A stretch of 32,291 nucleotides of DNA. It comes from Gammaproteobacteria bacterium. Lineage in GTDB: Bacteria > Pseudomonadota > Gammaproteobacteria > Steroidobacterales > Steroidobacteraceae. Below the pieces are notes generated by a model. That model was given only the letters and a program-made list of their open reading frames with translations. It ran no database searches and was not told where the DNA came from. Position numbers and translations under genes: made by a program. Of the stretch, positions 1 through 7,175 are shown in pieces (position 1 is the first letter of the stretch; each line of letters begins with the position of its first letter). The stretch is taken from positions 1 to 32,291 of the forward strand of contig JAQGOC010000110.1 of the NCBI GenBank assembly GCA_028293805.1. The letters are read 5' to 3'.

Positions 1-40
1 CCGTAAGCCACCCTCGAGCAGGGGCGCGAATCGTAACTGA

Positions 41-70
41 TTGACGAATAAGCTCACAAGCTATTTTACT
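41..70 (+). promoter_or_regulatory. Possible promoter upstream of the pirin gene
   Basis: TTGACG at 41-46 matches the sigma-70 -35 consensus at five of six positions. It is followed about 15-18 bases later by the AT-rich run ATTTTACT, which is only a weak -10. Bases 1-187 hold no convincing gene. This is the only promoter-like signal ahead of the pirin gene and it is weak. Confidence 0.25.
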
Positions 71-187
71 CAGGGCCCCGGATTTGCACGCAGCGCCCGT
101 CGCGGAAGGGGCGGAACGGGGCTGAAACGCGTCTCGCAGGGGGGCCATTTACCTTGAACGGCACGTAGATGGCACCATCCCATAGAT

Positions 188-1051
188 ATGAGCACGCGCA
201 CACTTCAGCACACCATCGAATCGGCCCACGCCTCCGACGGCGCTGGCGTAAAGCTACGGCGCAGCCTGGGGGGCACGCACGGGGTGCGCGTCGATCCGTT
301 TCTGCTGCTCGACGAGTTTTCGTCCGAAACACCCGGCGATTACATCGCTGGGTTTCCGGCACACCCGCATCGTGGCTTCGAGACGGTCACCTATCTTCTC
401 GATGGCCATATGCTGCATGAGGACCACCTCGGTCACCGCGGTGATCTCAAGACCGGCGGTGTGCAGTGGATGACGGCCGGCCGCGGCATCGTTCACTCTG
501 AAATGCCGCAGCAGGAAAACGGGCGCCTGCGCGGGTTCCAACTGTGGATCAACCTGCCGGCGCGCGAGAAGATGAAGGCGGCAACTTATCGCGACTTGCA
601 GGCGAGCGAGATCCCTGTCGTGGCGCTGCCAGGTGGCGGGACAGCTAAGGTGATTGCCGGTACGGTGGAGGTCGATGGCCAAGCCACCGTCGGACCCATC
701 CAGGGCGGTTCCACCGATCCTGTCTACCTCGATATCTCGTTGCCCGCGGGCGGTCGCTTCTCGCATCCGATCGGCAGCGAGTACGCCGCATTCCTCTATC
801 CGTTCGAAGGGCAGCTGGACGTGGGCTCCAACGGAACCGCGCGCACGCTCAACACGCACAGCGCCGGCGTGCTGACACCCGGCGATCGCATCGACGTGAC
901 GGCCGGTAAGAATGGCGCACGCTTCCTCGTGCTGGCGGGCCGCCCGTTGCGCGAGCCTGTCGTGCAGTACGGGCCGTTCGTAATGAATACCCGCGAAGAG
1001 ATCGAGCAGGCGATCCGCGACTACCAGAGCGGCGCGCTGACTCGCACCTGA
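188..1051 (+). CDS. Pirin family protein
   Basis: A 287-residue bicupin protein of the pirin family, soluble and probably cytoplasmic. The N-terminal cupin carries the family's metal site: His59 and His61 in HPHRGFETVTYLLDG, then His103 and Glu105 in GRGIVHSEMP. Bacterial pirins bind Fe or another divalent metal; some, such as E. coli YhhW, have quercetin 2,3-dioxygenase activity in vitro. The usual physiological substrate is unknown and nothing here narrows it. The C-terminal cupin (about residues 175-265) is less conserved, as is normal. The length is typical for the family. The ATG at 188 has no clear Shine-Dalgarno, but the protein start aligns with the family start (MSTRTLQHTI). It faces an aldo/keto reductase across a short gap with a hairpin, so the two are separate units. 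Confidence 0.93.
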   Translation: MSTRTLQHTIESAHASDGAGVKLRRSLGGTHGVRVDPFLLLDEFSSETPGDYIAGFPAHPHRGFETVTYLLDGHMLHEDHLGHRGDLKTGGVQWMTAGRGIVHSEMPQQENGRLRGFQLWINLPAREKMKAATYRDLQASEIPVVALPGGGTAKVIAGTVEVDGQATVGPIQGGSTDPVYLDISLPAGGRFSHPIGSEYAAFLYPFEGQLDVGSNGTARTLNTHSAGVLTPGDRIDVTAGKNGARFLVLAGRPLREPVVQYGPFVMNTREEIEQAIRDYQSGALTRT

Positions 1052-1071
1052 CGGCCTGCTAGACGCGGGTT

Positions 1072-1096
1072 CGTGGACCGGGGCAGCCCGGCCACG
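1072..1096. terminator. GC-rich hairpin between convergent genes
   Basis: CGTGG, a bulged A, CCGGG, a GCAG loop, then CCCGG CCACG form a ten-pair stem with a four-base loop. It sits 20 bases after the pirin stop and in front of the convergent aldo/keto reductase stop. No T tract follows on either strand, so this may be a pause or mRNA-end hairpin rather than a classical intrinsic terminator. Confidence 0.4.
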
Positions 1097-1151
1097 GGTG
1101 CAAGGCATCCGTCGTCGCGTGTGTTGCAACGCCCGTGAGCCATGCAAGCTC

Positions 1152-2150
1152 TCATCGCTTCTCGCTATCCATGTGCGCGAGTTGTGCGGCAGGATAACGT
1201 TCGCCGGCGACGGCATCCGCCGGCACGGCGCGTGTAAGCGACTCAAGTTGCTCCCGCGAGAGTTTGAGATCGAGAGCACCGAGCGCTTCCACCAGCTGCT
1301 CACGCCGGCGCGCTCCGATCAGTGGAACGATGTCATCGCCCTGCGCCAACACCCACGCGATCGCTACCTGGGCTACCGACGCTCCGATGTCTGTTGCGAC
1401 CGCTCGCAGTCGCTCGACGAGCACTAGATTCTTCTCGAGGTTCTCGCCTTGAAAGCGCGGGCTGCGATGGCGGAAATCCCGCTCGGCCGCGGAGCGCTCG
1501 CGGGACCAGTGGCCGCTGATGAGCCCTCGCGACAGCACTCCATAGGCCGTGATGCCGATCCCGAGCTCCCGGCAGACCGGCAGGATCTCGGCCTCGATTC
1601 CACGGGACGCCAGCGAGTACTCGATCTGCAGATCGCAGATGGGATGAGCGGCCTGCGCGCGGCGCAGGGTTGCGGGCCCGACTTCCGAAAGTCCGACGTA
1701 ACGGACATAGCCGGCTTTGATCATGTCGCCGATGGCGCCGACCGTGTCTTCGATAGGCACGTTGGGATCGAGCCGCGCCGGGCGATAGATGTCGATATGG
1801 TCCACACCGAGCCGCTGCAGCGAGTACGCGAGGAAATTCTTCACGGCAGCAGGACGCGAGTCGTAGCCACTCCACCCCTGCGCAGGATCGCGCAGGGCAC
1901 CGAACTTCACGCTGATCAACACCTGGTCCCGATTGCGGCCTTCGAGCGCTTCCCGGATCAACAGCTCGTTGTGACCCATGCCGTAGAAGTCGCCGGTATC
2001 CAGAAGAGTGATGCCCGCATCGAGCGCCGCGTGGATCGTCCGGATGCTCTCTGCCCTGTCGGCAGGTCCGTACATGCCGGACATTCCCATGCAGCCAAGT
2101 CCGATCGCGGCTACCTGGGGGCCCGACTTGCCTAACTTACGTCCAATCAT
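1152..2150 (-). CDS. Aldo/keto reductase
   Basis: A 332-residue NAD(P)H-dependent aldo/keto reductase with a TIM-barrel fold, cytoplasmic. The catalytic Asp51 and Tyr56 lie in LLDTGDFYG, and Lys82 lies in ISVKFGA. The place where the catalytic His normally stands (YYQHRVDP in related enzymes) reads IYRPARLDP, with Ala125 at the His position. The motif NVPIEDTVGAI and the C-terminal cofactor segment near PLIGARRREQ are present. I recall this RPARLDP variant from other proteobacterial members, so it is probably a subfamily trait rather than decay. The open frame extends upstream to 2186, but the ATG at 2150 has AAGGAG seven bases before it and begins with the expected MIGRKLGKSG, so I chose it. 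The substrate is unknown. Confidence 0.92.
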   Translation of the reverse strand: MIGRKLGKSGPQVAAIGLGCMGMSGMYGPADRAESIRTIHAALDAGITLLDTGDFYGMGHNELLIREALEGRNRDQVLISVKFGALRDPAQGWSGYDSRPAAVKNFLAYSLQRLGVDHIDIYRPARLDPNVPIEDTVGAIGDMIKAGYVRYVGLSEVGPATLRRAQAAHPICDLQIEYSLASRGIEAEILPVCRELGIGITAYGVLSRGLISGHWSRERSAAERDFRHRSPRFQGENLEKNLVLVERLRAVATDIGASVAQVAIAWVLAQGDDIVPLIGARRREQLVEALGALDLKLSREQLESLTRAVPADAVAGERYPAAQLAHMDSEKR

Positions 2151-2293
2151 GCTTGCTCTCCTTTGTAAGCGATTGTAGCGCGTCAACCGAAGTGGGTTTC
2201 GAGCGCTCTCCTCTACACCACGGGACCTGTTTCAGGCCCTGGCCAAGGCAAAGATCGGTAATCATTTCTCCACCTTGCTCGAGGATTGCAGTC

Positions 2294-2830
2294 ATGAAGT
2301 TGAACAGGAATATCGCGTTGTTGGTCGCGGCGATGGCGGGCATCGGCACCGGTGCGGCTGTTGCGACTGCAGCCGAAACGACGACACCGGCCGCGACCAC
2401 GGCCGAACCCGCTGGCGGCGACCATCATCACTGGCGCGATCATCATGGCATGCTGGTCGGCATGACATTACGCGCCGCCCGGCAGCTGAACCTGACTGCC
2501 GAGCAGCAGGCGAACATCAAGACCTTGCTGAGCACCGCCCGGACGCAGCAGAAGGCGGCCAAGGCAGCGGCCCAGGGCGGCCCGGTCGATCTGACGGTGC
2601 TGGCCAGCCCCGGTGATCCCAATTACGCGGCGGCGCTGCAGAGTGCCAAGACGCTTGCGACGACCCGGATCCAGCGCGAAAGCGAGCTGCAGGGGCAGAT
2701 CTACAACGTTCTGACGGCCGAACAGAAGACCCAGCTCCCGACGGTTCTCGCCTCGATGAAAGCAAAAGCTGCGCAGCGTCGTGCCGCTTGGCAGCAAAAG
2801 CATACGTCGGGTAGTAGCGACAGCGGTTGA
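2294..2830 (+). CDS. Spy/CpxP-like LTxxQ periplasmic protein
   Basis: A 178-residue exported protein. The first 30 or so residues (MKLNRNIALLVAAMAGIGTG onward) form a signal peptide ending near VATAA. After it come a His-rich patch (DHHHWRDHHG) and two LTxxQ-type motifs, LNLTAEQQ and VLTAEQK. These mark the Spy/CpxP family of small alpha-helical periplasmic chaperones or stress sensors. The protein between them is predicted all-helical and rich in Ala, Gln and Lys. The frame is open from 2153, but the ATG at 2294 has GAGG nine bases upstream and starts a proper signal peptide. A hairpin follows the gene, separating it from the DUF2844 gene. The His cluster could bind metal, which is speculation. 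The family call is fair; the exact function is unknown. Confidence 0.8.
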   Translation: MKLNRNIALLVAAMAGIGTGAAVATAAETTTPAATTAEPAGGDHHHWRDHHGMLVGMTLRAARQLNLTAEQQANIKTLLSTARTQQKAAKAAAQGGPVDLTVLASPGDPNYAAALQSAKTLATTRIQRESELQGQIYNVLTAEQKTQLPTVLASMKAKAAQRRAAWQQKHTSGSSDSG

Positions 2831-2864
2831 TCTATAGCCCTGCTGAAGGCTACCGTAGATGGTG

Positions 2865-2892
2865 GTGGGACCCGGCGAGCAGGCGGGCCCAC
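2865..2892 (+). terminator. Hairpin after the Spy-like gene
   Basis: GTGGG, a bulged A, CCCG, a nine-base loop, then CGGG CCCAC give a nine-pair stem. It is followed by TCCTTTGT, a weak T-rich run. It lies between the Spy-like stop (2830) and the DUF2844 start (2916), so it could end the first transcript or attenuate read-through. Confidence 0.45.
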
Positions 2893-2915
2893 TCCTTTGT
2901 AATGTAGGAACCACC

Positions 2916-3404
2916 ATGAAACAGTCGAATCGCATGTGGCGCGTGCTGGATGGGAGAATGCCGGCCGCTGCGCTCGGCATGGCGTTACTGACTGGGTCGG
3001 CGGCGATGCCGGCTTTCGCGGCATTGGGCGATGATGTCGCCTCGATAGAGAACGATCGAGTCCAGATGAAGGGCCAATTGCGGCTCACGTCCGTCGCCGG
3101 TTACTCGGTGCACGAGCTGCAGTTGCCTTCCGGAACCGTCGTCCGTGAATATGTCTCATCGGGTGGAAAAGTCTTCGCGGTGAGCTGGCGCGGGCCTGCA
3201 ATCCCGGATCTGCAGCAGACGCTCGGGACGTACTTCGAGCAGTACAAGGCTGCCAGCGGTACGACCGAACGGGGCCATCATCACCTCGCCGTCAGGGAGC
3301 CGAGCCTCGTCGCGCATGCGGGCGGGCACATGCGGGCCTGGGCCGGGCAAGCCTACGTGCCGGGACTGCTGCCGCCGAATTTCTCAGTCGACGACATCAA
3401 ATAA
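2916..3404 (+). CDS. DUF2844 domain-containing exported protein
   Basis: A 162-residue protein with a signal peptide (MALLTGSAAMPAFAALGDD region, cleavage probably after AFA). The mature part matches the DUF2844 pattern: a short basic and polar start, then GYSVHELQLPSGTVVREYVS, VFAVSWRGPAIPDLQQTLG, and a C-terminal GQAYVPGLLPPNFSVDDI. DUF2844 proteins have no established function. They are found in beta- and gammaproteobacteria next to DUF3443 genes, as here, where the next gene starts 12 bases after this stop. I chose the ATG at 2916 because AGGAA precedes it by five bases; the frame is open from 2859. The pair is likely one transcript with a shared envelope role. Whether DUF2844 acts on the DUF3443 protein as partner, propeptide or inhibitor is not shown by the sequence. 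Confidence 0.85.
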   Translation: MKQSNRMWRVLDGRMPAAALGMALLTGSAAMPAFAALGDDVASIENDRVQMKGQLRLTSVAGYSVHELQLPSGTVVREYVSSGGKVFAVSWRGPAIPDLQQTLGTYFEQYKAASGTTERGHHHLAVREPSLVAHAGGHMRAWAGQAYVPGLLPPNFSVDDIK

Positions 3405-3416
3405 CGAGGAATGTCA

Positions 3417-4658
3417 GTGCGCAGAATCGTCTATTTGGCATGCATTCAGCTGGTGTTTCTGGCCGCCTGCGGCGGCGGCTCGGGTGGCAATATTGTCGGT
3501 GGCGGCGGAACGATTCCAGCCTCCGGAGACAACGTTGCGCAGATTGTCGTGGATGCCGGGCCACCCAGCACCATCGGCACTTTCAACACCCCGTACGTTA
3601 CCGTCATCGTCTGCGTGCCGGGTAGCACGACCAACTGCCAGACCATCGATCACATCGATGTCGACACGGGCTCATATGGGTTGCGAATCGTTGCCTCGGT
3701 GCTCAATACGCAGTTTCTGGCTGCCCTCCCCCAGGAGTCGGACGCAATCGTCCACAATCCGATCGTGGAGTGCACGAAATTCGCGGACGGTTTTGCCTGG
3801 GGCTCGATCAGGACCGCGGACGTGCACATCTCCAAAGAGGTGGCCGCCAACGTACCGATCCAGGTGATCGGCGATCCTGGCTTTCCGAACATACCGCCCG
3901 CTTGCTCCAGCGCCGGAAGGGCGGAGAACACCGTGGCCACTTTCGGATCCAACGGCATCCTGGGCGTAGGGCCTTTCGTGCAGGACTGCGGCGGGGGCTG
4001 CGTGAACTCCATGGCCACCGGCCTGTACTACATCTGCCCGCAGGGAGGCACCACCTGCAACCAGACTACGGTGACCCTTGCGCAGCAGGTCGCCAACCCG
4101 GTCGCCAGCTTCGCGACGGACAACAACGGGGTCATCATCGAGCTGCCGTCCATTCCAGACGCAGGTGCCATGACAGTCACGGGCTCCATCGTGTTCGGCA
4201 TCGACACCCAGAGCAACAACGGGCTGGGCAAGGCCGTGGTGCTCACCACCGACCCCAATGTCGGGAATATCACGGTGACCTACAAGGGCGCCGCCTTTCC
4301 CAACAGCTTCATCGACAGCGGCTCGAACCTGAATTTCGTCAACGACAGCTCGATTCCCCTCTGCGCGACGAACACCACGGCAGCGGGCTTCTTCTGCCCG
4401 AACGCGGAGCTCAATCTCACCGCCTCGAACAGCGGCGCGAACAACGTGACTTCGGCGGTGAGCTTCAACATCGCCAACGCCAACACGATATTCAACAACA
4501 ATATGACCTTCACGGCGTTCAACAACCTCGCGGCCCCGAATACCGCCGACCCGCAGAGCTTCGACTACGGCCTGCCGTTCTTCTTCGGCCGCAACGTGTT
4601 CACGGCGATCGAGGCCAGGAACACCTCGGGCGGCATGGGCCCGTACTTCGCCTATTGA
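3417..4658 (+). CDS. DUF3443 lipoprotein with pepsin-like motif order
   Basis: A 413-residue predicted lipoprotein (lipobox LAAC, Cys18) followed by a Gly-rich linker. The fold region resembles DUF3443, a family of unknown function. By eye it carries the landmarks of a bilobed A1 (pepsin-like) aspartic protease in order: IDVDTGSYG with Asp83, NGILGVGPF (hydrophobic-hydrophobic-Gly, 181-183), TGSIVFGID (about 256-264), FIDSGSNLNF with Asp300, and PFFFGRNVFTAIE (389-391). Pepsin shows DTGS, ILG, a GSV(V/L)FGG strand, DTGT and ILGD...VFD in the same order. Protease activity is inferred, not demonstrated. GAGGA abuts the ATG at 3411 directly, too close for initiation. The in-frame GTG at 3417 sits six bases after it and gives a clean signal peptide (MRRIVYLACIQLVFLAAC), so I chose it. 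Confidence 0.85.
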   Translation: MRRIVYLACIQLVFLAACGGGSGGNIVGGGGTIPASGDNVAQIVVDAGPPSTIGTFNTPYVTVIVCVPGSTTNCQTIDHIDVDTGSYGLRIVASVLNTQFLAALPQESDAIVHNPIVECTKFADGFAWGSIRTADVHISKEVAANVPIQVIGDPGFPNIPPACSSAGRAENTVATFGSNGILGVGPFVQDCGGGCVNSMATGLYYICPQGGTTCNQTTVTLAQQVANPVASFATDNNGVIIELPSIPDAGAMTVTGSIVFGIDTQSNNGLGKAVVLTTDPNVGNITVTYKGAAFPNSFIDSGSNLNFVNDSSIPLCATNTTAAGFFCPNAELNLTASNSGANNVTSAVSFNIANANTIFNNNMTFTAFNNLAAPNTADPQSFDYGLPFFFGRNVFTAIEARNTSGGMGPYFAY

Positions 4659-4701
4659 CCCTTAAACCCGTTCCGGCGCTGGGCGCCGAAAGATCCAGCG
4701 C

Positions 4702-4920
4702 GGCATACCAGCTGCAGAATCGAGCGAAGAGCGCCGCGCCCCAATGCTGCTGCGCCTGTAGAGCAGCTAACAACCGCCCCCAGCCGGTGCGCAGGCGATA
4801 GATCCACACGCCGAAGTGACCGTGCGCGCCGGAGAGGTGGCCGAATTCATAGGCAAGCACGGCCTGAAATTCCGCCAGCGAGAGGGACTGCGTAAAGTAA
4901 GACGGCGGTCGTACCGCCGG
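4702..4920 (-). pseudogene. Fragment of an M48-family metallopeptidase
   Basis: Between the DUF3443 and ftrA stops, the minus strand encodes about 73 residues resembling the active-site region of membrane M48 peptidases: SLSLAEFQAVLAYEFGHLSG, then AHGHFGVWIYRLR and HWGAALFARFCSWYA. In M48 proteins this stretch reads AVLAHEFGHLSG with the zinc-binding HExxH. Here the first His is Tyr (TAT at 4849-4851, one C-to-T change from CAT). Homology stops on both sides: upstream the frame runs into the ftrA 3' end, and downstream it becomes unrelated sequence. There is no start codon or ribosome site of its own. It is a short relic of a gene lost by deletion, not a working protein. The match is from memory of the family and would be settled by a protein search. 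Confidence 0.6.
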
Positions 4921-4936
4921 TGCCTGCCCTACCTGG

Positions 4937-5896
4937 CTAACGGCCGCGGCGCGAGAAGCGCGCCCGATACTGCGCGGGCGTCGTGCCGACCTGCGCCCGA
5001 AAATGGTGCCGCAGGGATTCCGCGCTGCCCATTCCGACCCGCTCGGCGATCCGCAGCGCCGGCAGTCGGCCGGTCTCCAGGAGTTCTTTGGCGTGCTCGA
5101 TGCGCTCGCGCACGATCCATGCATAAGGGGCAAGACCCGTGGCCGCTTTGAACTCCCGCTGCAGCGTCCGCGCGCTCATCGAGGCCTGCGCGGCGAGCGA
5201 CTCAATGGTGTGTTCCGCGGCCAGATGGGCTCGTATCCAATCCAACAACTTCGCCAGACGCCCGCGCTCGTCAGCGGCAACGGGCCGTGGCACGAACTGC
5301 GCCTGTCCGCCTTCACGATGTGGAGGAATGACCAGCCGTTGAGCCACCTGGTTGGCGATCTTTGCGCCGAAGTCCTTGCGCACCAGATGGACCAGCATAT
5401 CCAGGCCGGCTGCCGAGCCGGCCGACGTCAGCACCTGGCCTTCATCGACATACAGTGCGTTGGGCTCGACGCGGATGGCAGGGTACCGCGCGGCGAGACG
5501 ATCGACGTATTTCCAATGCGTGGTAGCCCGCTTCCCATCCAGCACGCCCGCGGCCGCGAGAACGAAGACTCCGGAGCAGATCGAGCACAGGCGCGCGCCT
5601 CGGTCATACGCTTCGCGAAGCTTGCGCAACAGATCCTCCGGCGGCGCCTCATCGGCATCCCGCCAACCCGGAATGACGATGGTGTCCGCGCGCTCCAGCA
5701 GCCGCAGCGAATGCGACACTTGGAGGGCAATTCCGCCGGTAGCCCGGATCGGCCCGCGTTCGGCGGCACAGACGGCGAAGTCGTACCAGGGTACCTTCAG
5801 CTCGGGTCGCGGCAGGGCGAAGAGCTCTACGGTGCAACCGAACTCGAAGGTGCACAGGCGATCGTAAGCGACCGCGGCAACGCTGTGGCGTGACAT
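4937..5896 (-). CDS. ftrA: FtrA-like AraC-family regulator with DJ-1/PfpI domain
   Basis: A 319-residue transcription regulator of the GlxA/FtrA type. Residues 1-190 are a DJ-1/PfpI (glutamine amidotransferase-like) domain with YDRLCTFEFG at the start, TIVIPGWRDADE, and the nucleophile elbow SICSGVFVLAAAG with Cys107. The segment ATTHWKY and the signature LVIPPHREGGQAQF follow. Residues about 220-319 are an AraC-type double helix-turn-helix (TIESLAAQASMSARTLQREF and RIAERVGMGSAESLRHHF). It probably binds DNA in response to a small ligand in the first domain; the ligand is unknown. Genes called ftrA often neighbour a rhodanese, and here a rhodanese gene starts 97 bases away on the other strand, so it is the most likely target. 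The length is normal. Confidence 0.9.
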   Translation of the reverse strand: MSRHSVAAVAYDRLCTFEFGCTVELFALPRPELKVPWYDFAVCAAERGPIRATGGIALQVSHSLRLLERADTIVIPGWRDADEAPPEDLLRKLREAYDRGARLCSICSGVFVLAAAGVLDGKRATTHWKYVDRLAARYPAIRVEPNALYVDEGQVLTSAGSAAGLDMLVHLVRKDFGAKIANQVAQRLVIPPHREGGQAQFVPRPVAADERGRLAKLLDWIRAHLAAEHTIESLAAQASMSARTLQREFKAATGLAPYAWIVRERIEHAKELLETGRLPALRIAERVGMGSAESLRHHFRAQVGTTPAQYRARFSRRGR

Positions 5897-5992
5897 GGCG
5901 TGATCTTAACGCATCCTGGCATTCGTGCCAGTGGGCTTGCCAGGGGCAGGAGAGCAGGATGGCGCCTGTCCCGCAAACACAGGATGAAACCC

Positions 5993-6382
5993 ATGCCCAG
6001 CTCCGTAACTCAAGTCAAACCTGCAGACAGTGACGCCGCCGCGCGGCATTTCGAGGAGTCCCTGGCCTTCGAAGCCGATTGTTGGGACGTGCATGACGCG
6101 CTGGCGAAAGGGCCCGACTTCGTGCTCATCGACGTGCGAAGCCCCGATCTCTACGCGCAAGGCCACGTGCCCGGCGCCATCAATATTCCACACGGCAAGC
6201 TCATCGAGTCCCGGATGGCGCAGTACCCACATGGAACGATCTTCGTGACCTATTGCGCGGGGCCCCACTGCAACGGCGGGCACAAGGGCGCGATCCGGCT
6301 CGCGCGACTGGGCCGACCGGTGAAGCTGATGATCGGCGGCATCACGGGCTGGATCGACGAGGGCTTCGCGCTCGAAAAATGA
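5993..6382 (+). CDS. Rhodanese-like sulfurtransferase
   Basis: A 129-residue single-domain rhodanese, probably cytoplasmic. It has the CH2A-like motif LIDVRSPDLYAQGHVPGAIN (about 45-64). The active loop VTYCAGPHCNGG has the candidate persulfide Cys88 and a second Cys93, and the domain ends in GITGWIDEGF. Such enzymes move sulfane sulfur to thiol acceptors, or in some cases reduce or detoxify sulfur species. The loop CAGPHCNG is characteristic of the rhodaneses found next to FtrA regulators. The frame is open from 5900. I chose the ATG at 5993 because AGGA lies about eight bases before it; the ATG at 5984 is possible. Transcription is likely controlled by the divergent ftrA. A strong hairpin follows 27 bases after the stop. 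Confidence 0.88.
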   Translation: MPSSVTQVKPADSDAAARHFEESLAFEADCWDVHDALAKGPDFVLIDVRSPDLYAQGHVPGAINIPHGKLIESRMAQYPHGTIFVTYCAGPHCNGGHKGAIRLARLGRPVKLMIGGITGWIDEGFALEK

Positions 6383-6409
6383 ACGGCAAGCGCGCGATAT
6401 AACAGTTGC

Positions 6410-6430
6410 CCCTGCGGCAATGCCGCAGGG
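6410..6430. terminator. Perfect nine-pair hairpin between convergent genes
   Basis: CCCTGCGGC, loop AAT, GCCGCAGGG is a perfect nine-base-pair stem with a three-base loop, midway between the rhodanese stop (6382) and the argO stop (6461). On the minus strand it is followed by AACTGTTATA, which is mildly T-rich; the plus side has no T run. It probably ends transcripts from both sides. Confidence 0.5.
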
Positions 6431-6460
6431 CTCACGGGGATTGAGCACTTACAGCATCGC

Positions 6461-7093
6461 TCAGGCGACGGCCAGCCCCGCCAGCCCCTGACGGATCAAC
6501 AGGACGGCTAGCCCCAACATCGTCAGGCCGACCAGCGTATCCAGGACCTGCCATGCGCGCGGTCGCGCGAAAACCGGGGCAAGCAGGCGCGCGCCGAACC
6601 CGAGCGTCGTGAACCACACTCCGCTTGCGCAGGCGGCGCCTCCCACGAACCAGATCCTCAGATCCGGCGGTTGTCGCATGCCGATCGAGCCCATCAGGAG
6701 CACTGTGTCCAGGTACACATGAGGATTGAGCAATGTGAAGCCGGCGGCCTGTGCCATGGCGTTGCCTAGCGATATCGGTTCGTTGCCGCCCGCCGCATGC
6801 AGGGACTGCAAGCTCAACGCGCGCCGCAGCGCCCGAATGCCGTACCAGAGGAGGAAAACCGAGCCGGCGATCGTAAGAAGCGCTACCAGCGTGGGCGAAT
6901 GGCCAAGAAGGCTCGCAAGGCCCGCTACGCCGGCAGCCATCAGGAGCAGATCGGCCAAGGCGCAGAAGACGACAATGGGCGCCACGTGCTCCTTCCTGAT
7001 GCCCTGGCGCAAGACGAACGCATTCTGCGCGCCGATCGCGATAATTAGCGTGGCGCTGACCGCAAAACCAGTCGTGAAAGCGGATCCGAGCAT
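6461..7093 (-). CDS. argO: LysE/ArgO family amino-acid exporter
   Basis: A 210-residue inner-membrane exporter of the LysE superfamily with about six hydrophobic segments. The diagnostic IAIGAQNAFVLRQGI lies near residues 18-32, and the second conserved region, LNPHVYLDTVLLMGSIG, near residue 120-140. ArgO exports arginine (and canavanine) in E. coli; LysE exports lysine and arginine in Corynebacterium. The divergent neighbour is an ArgP-type LysR regulator, the classic arrangement for this exporter, so export of basic amino acids is likely. The ATG at 7093 starts 82 bases from the argP start and the short gap should contain both promoters. Length and topology are normal. The exact substrate (Arg, Lys or both) cannot be read from the sequence. 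Confidence 0.9.
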   Translation of the reverse strand: MLGSAFTTGFAVSATLIIAIGAQNAFVLRQGIRKEHVAPIVVFCALADLLLMAAGVAGLASLLGHSPTLVALLTIAGSVFLLWYGIRALRRALSLQSLHAAGGNEPISLGNAMAQAAGFTLLNPHVYLDTVLLMGSIGMRQPPDLRIWFVGGAACASGVWFTTLGFGARLLAPVFARPRAWQVLDTLVGLTMLGLAVLLIRQGLAGLAVA

Positions 7094-7141
7094 AGGCCGG
7101 CGAGTCTGCTGGCGCAGGAGGGTTCACTCCAGTTAAACTTT

Positions 7142-7161
7142 CTGCGCTTCCCTAAGCACAG
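7142..7161. promoter_or_regulatory. Imperfect dyad, possible ArgP binding site
   Basis: CTGCGCTT, spacer CCCT, AAGCACAG is an inverted repeat matching at seven of eight positions per arm. It lies in the 82-base gap between argO and argP, 14 bases before the argP ATG. LysR-type regulators bind interrupted dyads of this kind near their own promoters. The assignment to ArgP rests on position only. Confidence 0.35.
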
Positions 7162-7175
7162 CTAAATCGACTCCC

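Noticed and set aside
254-1303. Open frame of 349 codons on the minus strand across the pirin gene
   Set aside because: It is the high-GC shadow of the pirin and aldo/keto reductase genes; the product is Arg/His-rich without recognisable motifs, while the plus-strand pirin motifs are clear.
3770-4801. Open frame of 343 codons on the plus strand within DUF3443
   Set aside because: Product is a His/Arg/Gln-rich low-complexity sequence typical of a plus-one shadow; the DUF3443 frame is the coding one.
5003-5893. Open frame of 296 codons on the plus strand across ftrA
   Set aside because: Shadow frame; the minus strand carries the full DJ-1/PfpI and AraC signatures.
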